This document shows positions 34,158 through 46,541 of a DNA stretch of 64,000 bases, one piece after another. The notes under the pieces were generated by a model, which saw nothing but the letters and a program-made list of their open reading frames with translations, had not been told where the DNA came from and did not search any database. Position 1 is the first letter of the stretch. The number at the start of each line of letters is the position of its first letter. Source of the stretch: Scortum barcoo (lineage: Eukaryota; Chordata; Actinopteri; Centrarchiformes; Terapontidae); assembly GCA_023238725.1 (NCBI GenBank), contig CM041540.1, positions 105,001 to 169,000 on the forward strand, given 5' to 3'. The position numbers and the translations under genes were made by a program.

Positions 34158-37100
34158 TCAGTTCAGTCTGTTCACTTCACACTTTGATGAAACTGATCAC
34201 ATACAGAAAACGTAAAATAAATCAATTTGAGTTAAATAATTTAAACATCATTGGAGTCTTTAAATCGTGCAGTTTTTGAACGGAGTTTGGTGTGTTGAGT
34301 CCTGAATGTGTCGTTGGACTTTGACATGAAAGCTGAGCTGTCAGGTGTGTGAACTTTACCTGGAGATTTATTGTGAAGTCAACAGGTGCTTATCAGGTTT
34401 TGATTAAGTGTTGATCAGGTATTTATTAAGTATTGATCAGGTGTGACTTTCACTTTGAACTTTAATAAAGTGAATTTACTGTAGAAGGCTGATCTGAATC
34501 TCATCTGATGTCAAAAGTTTTAAATTGTTAATAAATCAAAATATAATTCATAATAATCCAGTTTTTCATTACACGTGTGAATTTTTAGATGTTTTCAGTT
34601 GTGTTCATACACGTTTTGATCACAGTAACTCTAAATCTTCATTTATTTGAATGGAGTTTGGTGTGACGCACTTGGGAAGACAAACTAAGATTGTTGAGGC
34701 TGAGATCTGATCTGATAGAAGAGGTGTGTTGACCAAAGAGTAAAGATTAATCAGCTGTTTAATCAGCTTTTGATCTGCTGGTGATGAGGTATTGATCAAA
34801 GTGTAAATCTGATCATGTATTGATCAGGTTTACACTTTCACTTTGCAGGATGTTCAGTTCCCAGTAATCTACTGATCTGTCAGTTCATCGTTCACAAATG
34901 TTATATGAAGTTTATACGTCACTCATTAAAAATGTTTTCTCTTTATTTTAATTTCACTCTTCAGTTAGACTCACTCCATCAGCTGATTGATCGTTTTCAC
35001 AAATGATCAGTCAGCTGCGACTCCAGCTTTTGTGAGCTCCAACCATTTTCAGTGCATTGAAGTGTTAAATTGCTCATTTTGTGAATGGAATTTGGTGTTA
35101 GGGTTAAGAACTAATACTACAAACAGATCAATAGTTCAGTAAAAAACTTCTGTTTCTGATGAAGTTTGTTCCGATGAGTTTACGACAGACTGAACTTATC
35201 AAGGTTTTTTATGTTGGACTTTGGTTTGATGTGAGGAGCGACAGGTGAGTGTTTATCAGCAGGTGAGACGTTCCCATCAGCTCTTTGATTAAAATGTCGT
35301 TGTTGTCAGACTTTGGACACCAGAGACCTGAAGATCATCTCAGTGAGCGCCAATGGACAGGCGGCACAATTTACGATGGGCCCCAAACACAGCTTCAAGG
35401 GGACGCCGCTGGAGATCTCGCTGCCCTTTGACCTCACCAGGTGACGACCTCTGCTCACCCTTCGTGGAAAGTATTTTCAAAATAAAATGCAGCTAATGTG
35501 TGTGTGTGTGTGTGTTCTGGACCAATCAGAGGGCAGCACGTGATTCTGAAGGTGACCTATGAGACGTCTCCGTCTGCATCGGCGCTGCTGCAGTGGCTCA
35601 CACCTGAACAGACTGCTGGGAAAAAACAGCCGTACCTGTTCAGCCAGTGTCAGGTGAGCAGACACACACAGACACACACACACACTCTGTCTGTGGTTTA
35701 AAGGTTTTGTAATAAAATCAGTTTTCAGTCGTTTCCTCACAAACGACTTTCCTCAAATCAACTTCCTGTTTCAACCAGATTACACAGACTGAGACACAGA
35801 CACACTCACACAGACACACACACGTGCCTGAGTTTCTCCCTGCGTTTTGTCTTACAGGCTAATCACTGCAGGAGCATGGTTCCCTGTCAGGACAGTCCGT
35901 CTGTCAAACACACCTACTACGCTCAGGTAACACACACACACACACTCACACACACACACACAGACAGTCCCCGCTGTGACCTGAGTTTCGTCTGTCAGGT
36001 GTCGGTGCCGAAGGACCTGGTTGCTGTGATGAGTGCGATGAGAGACGGTCAGGAAGTCGATCCTCAGGACAGCAGTCGCATCGTCTACAGATTCAGACAG
36101 CCGGTCAGTCCGCTGCTCTGTGTTTACTGATTGATCAATCTATCAGTGTTAGTGTGTGTATGTGTGTTTTAGTGTGTGTCAGTCAGTGAAGTTTGATGTC
36201 AGTAACATCAAGCCCCTCTGACCTTTGACCTCAGGTGCCCATGCCTTCTTACCTGATCGCCATCGTGGTCGGAGCTCTGGAGAGCAGGTACTCTCTCTCA
36301 CCTGACCTCTGATGTCATCACCTCACCTGCAACAGGTAAACAGTGTTTTTGTGCTCTGATTGGTCCACAGGGAGATCGGGCCGAGGTCCAGAGTCTGGTC
36401 TGAGAAGGAGTTTGTGGATAAAGCTGCGTTTGAGTTCTCCGAGGTGAGTCGCTCTAAACCAGACCCCGAACCTCACAGGTTCTACTGGAATCAGGACCCG
36501 AAGGAACCTGGTACCTCAAGGAACCAAAACCTGAAGGAACCGGAACCCGATGGAACCGGGACCTGAGGGAACATGGACCTGAAGGAAACCTGGATCTTCA
36601 GGAAACCAGAACCTAAAGGAACTGGAACCTAAAGGAACCAGGACCTAAAGGAAACCAGGACCTGAGGAAACCTGGACCTGAGGAAACCAGGACCTGAAGG
36701 AACCTGGACCTGAAGGAACCTGGACCTGAAGGACTGCAGGGCTCGCAGTGACTTGTTTATGTCATTCATTATTGTATTGATGCTCACATGGTTCATGCTG
36801 TGTCATACATGATGTCATCATGATATCATGGCCTGTAGGTGACACACTTATGAAACGATGTGAAAACACAGGATGAAAGTGGACACGACGTCTCAGCGTC
36901 TGTAAATGTTGTCGGGCTGTTTCACAATCACACAGACGTCAAAAAAATAATGTTTGAGAAGAAAAGTGTATGAACACACTCCTGTATATCACACGTGTAT
37001 GACGTGTACAAAAGTTCACTTCCTGTTTATGTTTGCCTGTCAGACAGAGACCATGTTGAAGACCGCCGAGAGTTTGGTTGGCCCGTACGTCTGGGGTCAA

Positions 37101-39641
37101 TACGACATCCTTGTCCTTCCTCCGTCATTCCCGTACGGAGGGATGGAAAACCCCTGTCTGACCTTCGCCACACCCACACTGCTGGTACGCACACGCCAAC
37201 ACATGCTGCTAACACACACCAACACACACTAACACACATGGCAACACATGCTAACACACGCTAATACAGGCTAAGTCATCAGGTCACCTGTGGCGGAATC
37301 ATGTGACTGATCAGCTGTTTACTGTGTCTCCTCACAGGCAGGAGACAAATCTCTGTCCAACGTGAGTGCAAAATACTTCATGTGTGTTCACAAATGTATT
37401 TGTGTTCATAAATGTGGTCATGTGTTCATAAATGTACTAATATGTTGACGTGTGTTGTTCTCCCCGTCAGGTGATCGCTCATGAGATCTCCCACAGCTGG
37501 ACCGGTAACTTGGTGACAAACAAGACGTGGGAACATTTCTGGTAAACAAACATGTTGGTCTGTTAAAGAAGCTTCAAAGAGTTTAATCTGCCTTTGGCTT
37601 TTTTTCCAGTATTCACAAAAAATACTGTGTACACATGTTCATACATGTTCATGTGTTCACACGTTCATGTATATTCATTTTGTGTGTTGGATGTTTTCAC
37701 TGGTCTGCACTGATCAAATGTCAGCAGCTGTTTTCAGGTAGATTCAAGCGTTTTTGGTTTTAACATTTTCATGAATAAATAATCGTGATCATGTGACTGC
37801 AGCTGCTTGTTGTCATCTTCAGGTTGAACGAGGGTCACACGGTGTACCTGGAGAGGATGATTGGCAGGTGTATGTACAGTGAACAGTTCAGACAGTTTAA
37901 AGCGATGGGGGGCTGGAAGGATCTGCAGTACTCGGTGAGATCCTGAACCTGATCCTGAACCTGAAACTGACCCATGTCTCATTTTAGTGTCTTCTGATGT
38001 CTTAGAATTATTCAGTGACATTTTGGACCTGACATCATTTCCTGTCACACTTTCTTACCTGTGTGTTTCATCACTCAGGTGGACACCTTTGGAGCCAACA
38101 ACCCTCTGACCAACCTGATCCCCAGCCTGCAGGACGTCGACCCCGACGATGCCTTCTCCTCTGTGCCCTACGAGAAGGGCTTTGCTCTGCTGTACCATCT
38201 GGAGGAGCTGCTAGGAGGGCCAGGTAACACCTGGACACACCTGAACACACCTGGACACATCATGAAATGTCTGTTTTGTTTACCTTTGCTTTAATTTGCC
38301 TTCAGAGGTGTTCATGGGTTTTGTGAAGTCGTACATCCAGCTGTTTGCCTACAGCAGCGCCACTTCAGACGAGTGGAAGAACTACCTGTTCACCTACTTC
38401 AAAGACAAGGTGAGACACACCTGAACGAACCAGACCGCTCGATGTGTGAAACACCTGAAACTCGTTATGATGTCACTTTCTGTCTGCAGGTGTTACAGGC
38501 TGAAGCAGTCTGTGCCCAGAAATGTTTTTATCTCAGTCAGGATCAGATCTGTCAGGTGGTTCAGCAGGTCAGTGTGTTTCTGTCTCTCAGGTGGACGTCC
38601 TGAACAAGGTGGACTGGAACGCCTGGATGTTCACACCTGGGATGCCTCCAGTCAAACCTGAGTGAGTGGATCCTGTCAGACCTCCATCAGATCTCCATCA
38701 GTCTGTCTTTGTTCTGATGTTTCATGTTGTGTTTCAGGTACGACACCACACTGGCAGACGCCTGCATCGCTCTGAGCCAGAAGTGGATCAAGGTGAGACC
38801 TGGACCCCACATGGACCTGTTTCATTAGATTATTTATGTTCAGAGTCAAACCTCCGTCTTCTGCTGCCCCTCAGGCTAAAGACCAGGACCTGAGCAGCTT
38901 TCAGGAGTCCGACGTCAAAACGCTGTCCTCCCACCAGCTCATCGAGTTCTTGTCCCTCCTGCTTCAGGAGGTAGACCACTTCAGCTCGCCACAGTCCACT
39001 TCATCAGAGTCCACGTCATAATAGTTTATTTCAACAGTCCACTTCACCAGAGTCCTCTTCTCCTGTTTGTTCCTTCAGGATCCTCTCCCTCTGACTCATG
39101 TGAAGAAGATGCAGGATGTTTATGATCTCAACTCCTTCATGAACTCAGAGATCCGCTTCAGGTAAGAGTCTGTCATTGTGTCCTTTGTTTAAGCTCCTCC
39201 TCCTCCCTCTGAGGCTCCTGATGATTGGCTGTTCACCCTCCAGGTGGCTGAGGCTGTGTGTTCGGTCCAAGTGGGAGGAGGCGGTTCCCATGGCGCTGAA
39301 GATGGCGACAGAGCAGGGACGGATGAAATTCACAAGACCGCTCTTCAAGTACTTAAAACTTGCTTCACTTTCACATGTATTTCACGTGTCAGTTACATAA
39401 TCTGAGTATTTTCTAACGCTGTGTTTCTGTTGTATTTGTGCTGTTTGAATATACATTATTCGTATTGTTGAGCGTGAACTGTGTCTTTTTGTTCTGTTTT
39501 CTCTTCAGAGAGGTGTTTAACTTTGAAAAGTATCGTGACGAAGCGCTGCGAGTGTTTCAGGCTCACAGAGGAGCGATGCACCCGGTCACCTCCGGACTGG
39601 TCGCCAAAGACCTGAAGGTCGACGCCAGCACCAGCCTGTGA
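33782..39641 (+). CDS. lta4h: leukotriene A4 hydrolase
   Basis: Bifunctional cytosolic zinc enzyme: hydrolyses leukotriene A4 to LTB4 and acts as an M1 aminopeptidase. Nineteen coding exons: 33782-33931, 35310-35440, 35530-35653, 35858-35926, 35999-36103, 36235-36287, 36371-36443, 37044-37184, 37338-37361, 37471-37541, 37823-37934, 38079-38223, 38306-38409, 38591-38661, 38738-38792, 38875-38970, 39079-39161, 39244-39348, 39509-39641. They give 614 residues; human has 611. The GGMEN exopeptidase motif is at 267-271. The zinc site is HEISH with H294, E295 (catalytic) and H298, plus E317 in WLNEGH. PYEKGFALL holds a conserved Tyr. The 24-nt exon 37338-37361 matches the known small exon of this gene. 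Poly(A) signal AATAAA at 39781-39786. No defects. Confidence 0.97.
34088..34156. repeat. TG microsatellite
   Basis: Two TG runs split by GCGACAG in lta4h intron 1. Confidence 0.95.
36470..36735. repeat. GGAACCTGGACCTGAA minisatellite
   Basis: Degenerate tandem units rich in AAGGAACC and GGACCTGA in lta4h intron 7. Confidence 0.85.
38490..38567 (+). other. candidate 78-nt cassette exon in lta4h
   Basis: Between the exons ending at 38409 and starting at 38591 lies an open 26-codon stretch preceded by CTGTCTGCAG and followed by GTCAGT. Both flanking lta4h junctions are phase 0, so its inclusion would keep the frame and add 26 residues after residue 434. It has no counterpart in the human protein. 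It could be a chance exon-like sequence. Confidence 0.35.
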
Positions 39642-39786
39642 AACCGAACCAGCTGAAACCAGTATTAACACACGAGAACAAAAAATCAAAGATCTTCTTT
39701 CTTCTCATCTGTCAGCATCTTTAATCAGCGATTGTTTCCTCTGTCTGTATGAATGTCTGAACTCAAGTTAGAAGAAGAGAAATAAA

Positions 39787-40408
39787 ATCTGTTTGAATGA
39801 AACTCTGCTGCTGTTCTCTTTTATAACATGAAATATCTGGTTGAAACACCAGGACTCAAGATACAGACGATGTGTTTCATCAGTTATTGATCAATAATTA
39901 CTTCAGCAGAGTTTCTCCATCGACTTACAGCAGGCAGAAGAGGAAGAATGAGGTTTGTCTGTGGCAATATGTACTGATACTGTGAACACATCGAATCCAT
40001 CCTGCAGTCAAACTGTCTGTTGGCCCAAAGTCACGTTAACTTCTTTACAAATCCACACACACACACGTTTACTTGAGTCACTCTTGTGTAAAATTACTCA
40101 GACTTACGTTCACTTCCTGGCTCTTTACTCCAGCTGTGACTTGCCAAACTTTAACTCCAGCAGTTTCATCAAGTACAAATCAGTTTGATTCACTCAGTTA
40201 AACTGGTTTTATTCAGGACAAACACTGAAACCCTGCAGATTCACAAACTCCTGGTCAAATATTATAATAATTTCCTCTGTAATTCAGTCAGATGGACGTA
40301 ACAGAGACTGAAGCAGTTTGATCCACGTCAGCAATAAAACTGGTCCAACAGAAACCTTGTTCAGCTGTTTGAATAAAACACAACGATCATGACTGAGATA
40401 TAAACCGA
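39787..40408. other. intergenic, nothing supported
   Basis: Short convergent spacer after the lta4h poly(A) signal and before the likely mical poly(A) signal (minus-strand AATAAA at 40409-40414). Confidence 0.55.
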
Positions 40409-41515
40409 TTTATTTTACAAGACCAGAGACTGTTGTTCAGTGCAGTTATAGTTATATTAATAACCATTAGCTCATCACGGTCACATGACCAACGGGACTG
40501 ATAAACAGTTATCGGTCATGTGATTGGGTGAAATAAGGCTGACAGGTGAAGTTTGGTTAAAGTGAGCAACAGCTGATGAGGCACAATATCAGTATCAATA
40601 TCAATCATCAGAAAACATTGATAACTTGCTAAACACCAAGTCTGTATAATACTGAACATTTCATCCTTTCATCACACATCAGCATCAGATTAGGGGTCTC
40701 CACACAGCTAGCTACTGTCCTTAACTAGGTCAGGTTAATCCTCTGACTAGTTTAACTAAACCCTTTAACATGTTAAAGTTTTAGTTCTAGGTTAACTCAC
40801 TCATTTAACTGATTAAAATTACTTCTTCAAAAAGCAAGTAATTTTTTAACTAGTTAGCGTGACACTGTTAAAGTAACTTTTTTAACTGACTAACGTCACT
40901 CGTTTAACTAGTTAATGATAACCTGTAGTGTTACTGTATATAGGACCACATCTGTGCTTCAGACGAACTGACGTACTTTATTTTGAAAGAACAGTGACGT
41001 ACTTTATTTTGAAAGAACAGCGGCGCTGAACAAAGGGATGCAGCAGTTAAACAGTTTAACACTTCATGTTACCAGCTAGCTAGCATGCTACAGGTTAGCT
41101 GAGCAGTTTTAGTTGCTCGCCAGGTGAACGCAGCAGCGCCCTCTGGTGGCAGTTGGATCTGCTGACTGTCAGTGCAGCTGGTCATAAACTTAATGTGGGT
41201 TTTAGAAAAGAAAATGATGTAAACGTTTTAAATTTGGGTTTCTATTTGTGATGTTGGTAATGATTATAATGAAACAGGCCTTTTTAACTCTTTGCTTCCT
41301 AAACAGATCGTTATTGAGATCTTTGTGGCTTGATAAAGAGTAAAAGTTTTGGGCTTATAAAGGCAATGACGGACAGTTGAAACTAATTTATGTTCATCGA
41401 TATATGTTCAAGGACATCGGCTGGTCTCAGCAACATTAAATGTTTGTGATATTGTGTTTATAGTCACGTGTGGCCAGTTCAGACCAGGACCAGTCCTTCA
41501 TCAGACCCTCCAGGT

Positions 41516-42519
41516 TCAGGTCCAGCTGAGTCCCAGTCCTTGGGTCATCATGACCTCCTCCAGGTCCTGGTCTTCCTGTCGTTCCTGCAGTCTCTTTTCC
41601 TCCAGCAGAGAAACCAGAGAGTCTCTCTGCTCCACCACCTCCAACATCTCTTCCAGGATCAGACGCTCCTCCATCAGCTCCCATTCCTCCTTCAGATGAT
41701 CTGCAAACAACACGCGACATTCACTGTTATAAGTATCAGATACTTCCAGTATTCATGAAGTATTCAGAGCAGACTTTGTGTGCTTCATGTGCCTCATCTG
41801 CATCAGTTTGTGATATATAAGGTGATCCACACCTGGGTCCTCCTGAAGATCACAGTCCTGAATCCTAAAAGTTAAACTCCTGTTTTCTGTTTATCTACAG
41901 ATAATCCAGGTTGAAGTAAAGATGCCTCCACCACTCTAACCTGTTTAGTCACCGTTACATTTGTTAGATTTTGTTAGATCTTGTTAGATTTATAGATCCT
42001 GTTGGATCCTGTTAGATGTTGGGAGCTAAAGGCTTCACAGGGTGGATGGTGAGCTGCTGCTCTGCTGATCTGTGACGGTTCCATGGTTACAGCATCACTT
42101 TTGTCACGTGTAAGCTTTTTACCTTCCACAGCCATCCGCTCTCGGAGCTCCTGCTGCAGTCGACTCTGTCGGTCCTCTAACTCCAGCTCTCGAGCGCTGA
42201 AACGTAGAGCAGACGCTGAAAACCAGATCCACGCAGTCCTGGTTCATCTGGATTAACCTGAACCTGCTGCTGGATTTAAAGGCCAGATACTCACAATATC
42301 ATGAGTTCAGATTCATATCGAACCAGAGAGTTTTTCTGCTGGACCAGCTGGAACCACTGCTGCATCAGAGCTGGATTATCCAGTTTACACAGTCCTGCAG
42401 AGAAACATATACTGTATATAACATATACATATACTGTAACATATATACTGTAATACATATACTGTAACATATAGATACTGTAACATATACTGCAATATAT
42501 ATGCTGTAATATATATACT

Positions 42520-42612
<93 letters not shown>

Positions 42613-45600
42613 GATATAGATACTTTATTCATCTCCAAGAGAAATTCACACCAAGAGAAATTCACAGTAACAAGTAGTGCAATATATATACTGTAATATA
42701 TACCCTGTAATATATAGTTTAATATAGTTTAGCACATTAAACTGCTTCATACAATCTCCAGACCAACAGTTCACCTGCACCACTGAAATCCTTTCTCTTG
42801 TAAACAAAAAAAACCCACTTTTCTTTCAATTATAATCTACTTTAATAAACTACAGAAAACTACTACAACTGGTACTTTAATAAACTACAGTAAACTACCA
42901 CAGCTGGTAACTCACCTCCCAGGTGAAGCTGAATGTCTCGGCCCTCGTTGTCGTCTCCCCAATAATCTGACAGATACACAGCTGAGTTCAGTCACATCAT
43001 CCTCTCCTCTAATTAATTAATTAACATAATAATTAATGTACATTTATTAACATAATTAATGGCCATTATGTGCAATGCTCAGAAACTAAAGGCTGATTGG
43101 TCAGGAATTATTTATTGACATATATGCCGTTTATCTTTAACATACACCTGACAGCTGGGAGATACCTGATAAACTAAACAGCAGTGGATCCATATGGACC
43201 CCTGTGGGACCGCTCTGACTGATCTGATGATTAAAATCATTTATAGCATTTCATATAGACTGCACATCTTTTATGCTGAGTCATAAAAACACTGATTATA
43301 TATACTGTGTATATTTTATATACTTTTATTTACCTGCTTCTCCTCTCAGAGCTTTCTCCACCATCACTCCTCTCTCCTCCAGCTGTCTTTGTTTCTCCTC
43401 CACCTGCTGCAGCTGCCTCTGGATCATCTGAAACAAAGTGAGAGGTGTGTCTGTCTCACCTGTCTCACCTGTATATGTATGCATAGAAATAAATATATAT
43501 GTATATATAAATAGTTGTGGATGCAAGGGGCTCGTAGAGAGTGTACAGCAGGTATTTGTGCTCCTTCCTGGTTCAGTTCATGTTCAAACTGACTCTACAA
43601 ACACACCCAGAGACATAAACATTCAGACTGACAGGTAATTCACTGATTGGACGGTTTGTGGTGGACCTGGTCTTTAACTGGACTGTGTCTGGTGTCTCAG
43701 GTAAACTCACCTGAGCTTTGTGGAGTCTCTTCAGCTGTTCCTGTTTGGCCTTTCTTCGAGCGGCTCTCTGAACTCGCCGAGTGATTTTGGCATCCAGGTC
43801 TTCGTCTTTGTCCTCGTGTCCCCTCTGGAACATGGTCTCCTTCATGCTCAGACTGGACGGCTCCTTGGGCTGGACCAGGACCCCCACCACCTCCGTGGGA
43901 CATGAGGACCGTCCATCAGAGTCCTGCAGTGGGACTCTGTCCTTCAGAGAGCGTCTCTGAAACAGCAATGTTGACCATTAGAGGAGGTCCACCAGAGAGG
44001 CCTGCAGACTGGACCACCACTAAAACCAGATGGTTATAATGAGTCTGTACCTTGATGGCGTACGCTCGTTTAAAAGCCAGAGCGTGAGGAACGTACGCAG
44101 GCTTAGAGACACAAAGGACAAGAACAGTAAAACAATCACACAGTACACAGAAGAGACTTTAAATACTGATGCAAACAATACCAGTCACAATACCAAACAC
44201 AGTGAACACTCTGAAGTTGCAGGTAAATCAGCTCAGTCAGGACCAGGTCAGGTGGATTTAGTCAAGTCTAAACCAAGTCAGTCAAAACAAGCCTCAAGAC
44301 ATCTGAGACCTGAGACCTGTATCGAGTCGGGTCCAGTCTCAGTATAATACAAAAAACACTGCTGTTTAAGGAAAAAACACATCTACTTCAGCAACAAGTT
44401 TCAAATCTCTGAGTTGAGGCTGAAGTCAGTCCACAAACTTTTAGTCATTTAAGGTGCCTTGAAGTCAAGTTTAAAGTCAGTTTAAAATCAAATCTGGAGT
44501 CAGCTGAGAAAAGTAAATGTTCAGTCTCACAAGTCGTCAAGTCTTAAGTTCCTGAGTCCAAATCGAGACCAGTGAAGATTATTAAACTGAAGGACTTTTG
44601 ATTATTTTGTACAGAGATGTTTATTATCTTTTCTCTGCACCGCGTCCACGTCAGGTCGAGTCCAGGTCTGCAGCTCTGGCTGATATAAAACTCTCAGTTG
44701 CACCACGTAAAGCACCCAGACAACCTAAAACAGTGATTTCCTACAGCGCACAGGTTCCTGAATCTAACACAGCAGGTACCTCCTCATTTTCCTCCTCCTC
44801 TTTTAGCATGACTCTCTGAATTTCAGCTGTGAGGTCAAACAGCTCCAAACGCAGCTACAAACATCAGAACAGGACAGGATTCAAATCCAGCTATTAGTCT
44901 GATCCCTCAGCTCAGCACATGAAACAGATGATGTCAGTGGAGCTTGTTACACCGTCAAACTGATCGTGTCGGTGGGCGGGATCAATACAGTCCGAGCTCG
45001 CTGGTTTATTTAAAACGTGCTTTTTTTACTTAAAACTATGAAACGTCACAACCAACATAATTTCATGATTACTACAGATAACGATGACTTGACCCTCAAC
45101 TCAACATTTCTGACAGGCGATCACCAATCACTGATCATCGATCAGCAATCACCGATCACCAATCATTGATCATCAATCAACAATCACCGATCACTTATTC
45201 GATAACTGTCAAGCGATCATGGCTTATGTTAACTTGACTGTGTTTGATCGGTGATCATGTTTGATCAGTGATAGTGTTTGATCGTTGATCGTCAGGATGA
45301 TCATGTTTGATCGGTGATCATCAGGATAAATGTGTTTGATTGGTGACAGTGTTTGATCGGTGGTTGTGTTTGAGCGGTGATTGTCAGGATGATCGTGTTT
45401 GATCGGTGATCGTCAGGATGATCATGTTTGATCGGTGATCATCAGGATGAATGTGTTTGATTGGTGACAGTGTTTGATCGGTGACAGTGTTTGATCGGTG
45501 ATCGTCAGGATGAATGTGTTTGATCGGCGATCGTCAAGATGATCATGTTTGATCAGTGATCGTGTTTGATCGGTGATTGTCAGGATGAACGTGTTTGATC

Positions 45601-46456
45601 GGTAATCGTCAGCAGGATGAAGACTCTTACGTTGGTTCTGGGTTTCAGTGAACATCTCTGCAGCAAAGCCGTCGAGTCCAGATCTGACTCTTCTGTCAGA
45701 CTCAGACTTCCTCTCACATCTGAAGACACAGGAAGTACAATTATGACCTCATCATGTGACCTCATTCTGTCTATCTGTTTGTTTATAACATCATCACCTG
45801 CAGCTCTCCTCCGATTGGCTGTGTCCTTCTTCCTCCTCTCTGCACCTGCAGGTAAGGTCCCGCCCTTCTTCTCCTTCTTGTTTCCAGAGAACACCGCCCT
45901 CCACAGGGCTCTAGCCCCGCCCCCTTCCAGGTCCACCTGCCCAAGGGGTGGAGCCTCTCTGAGCCCCTTTAGCTGGAAGAGCAGGGCCCCACCCCCGCCT
46001 TGCAGAGGGGGGAGACTGCGGGCTCCTCGATGTCTCCTCCTCATCCCCTCTGACTCCGCCTCCTCTTTATCTGACTCCTCCTGCTCCGCCCATCTGTCCT
46101 GCAGGGGGAGGGGCTTCTTTGGAGGCATTTCAGGGCTGATGTCATCAAACGAGCCCCGCCCTCTCTGAACAACTGTCTCCATGACGACAGGTGTAAGCTG
46201 TGTGGGCAGAGCTGTGTTTCTACTGTTGTCAGGGGCGGAGCTAGGCGTGGTGACGAAGGAGGTGGTGGAGGGCGTGCTGGCAGGGGGCGGAGCCTCAGAT
46301 GAAGGTGTGAGGCAGGCGATGCAGGGCAGCGGGCTGGAGGTGGAGTCAGGCTCTACAGGTGTGTGACGATCTGCGATGTCACTTCCTGCTGCTGAAGAGA
46401 CGCTCTGAGAATTGAGAGGAAGTTGAGAAGACTCTTCCTCTGAGAGAGAGACAGAC

Positions 46457-46503
<47 letters not shown>

Positions 46504-46510
46504 GAGAGAC

Positions 46511-46541
<31 letters not shown>

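Noticed and set aside
45617..46168. 183-codon plus-strand frame
   Set aside because: Antisense shadow of the 642-nt mical exon.
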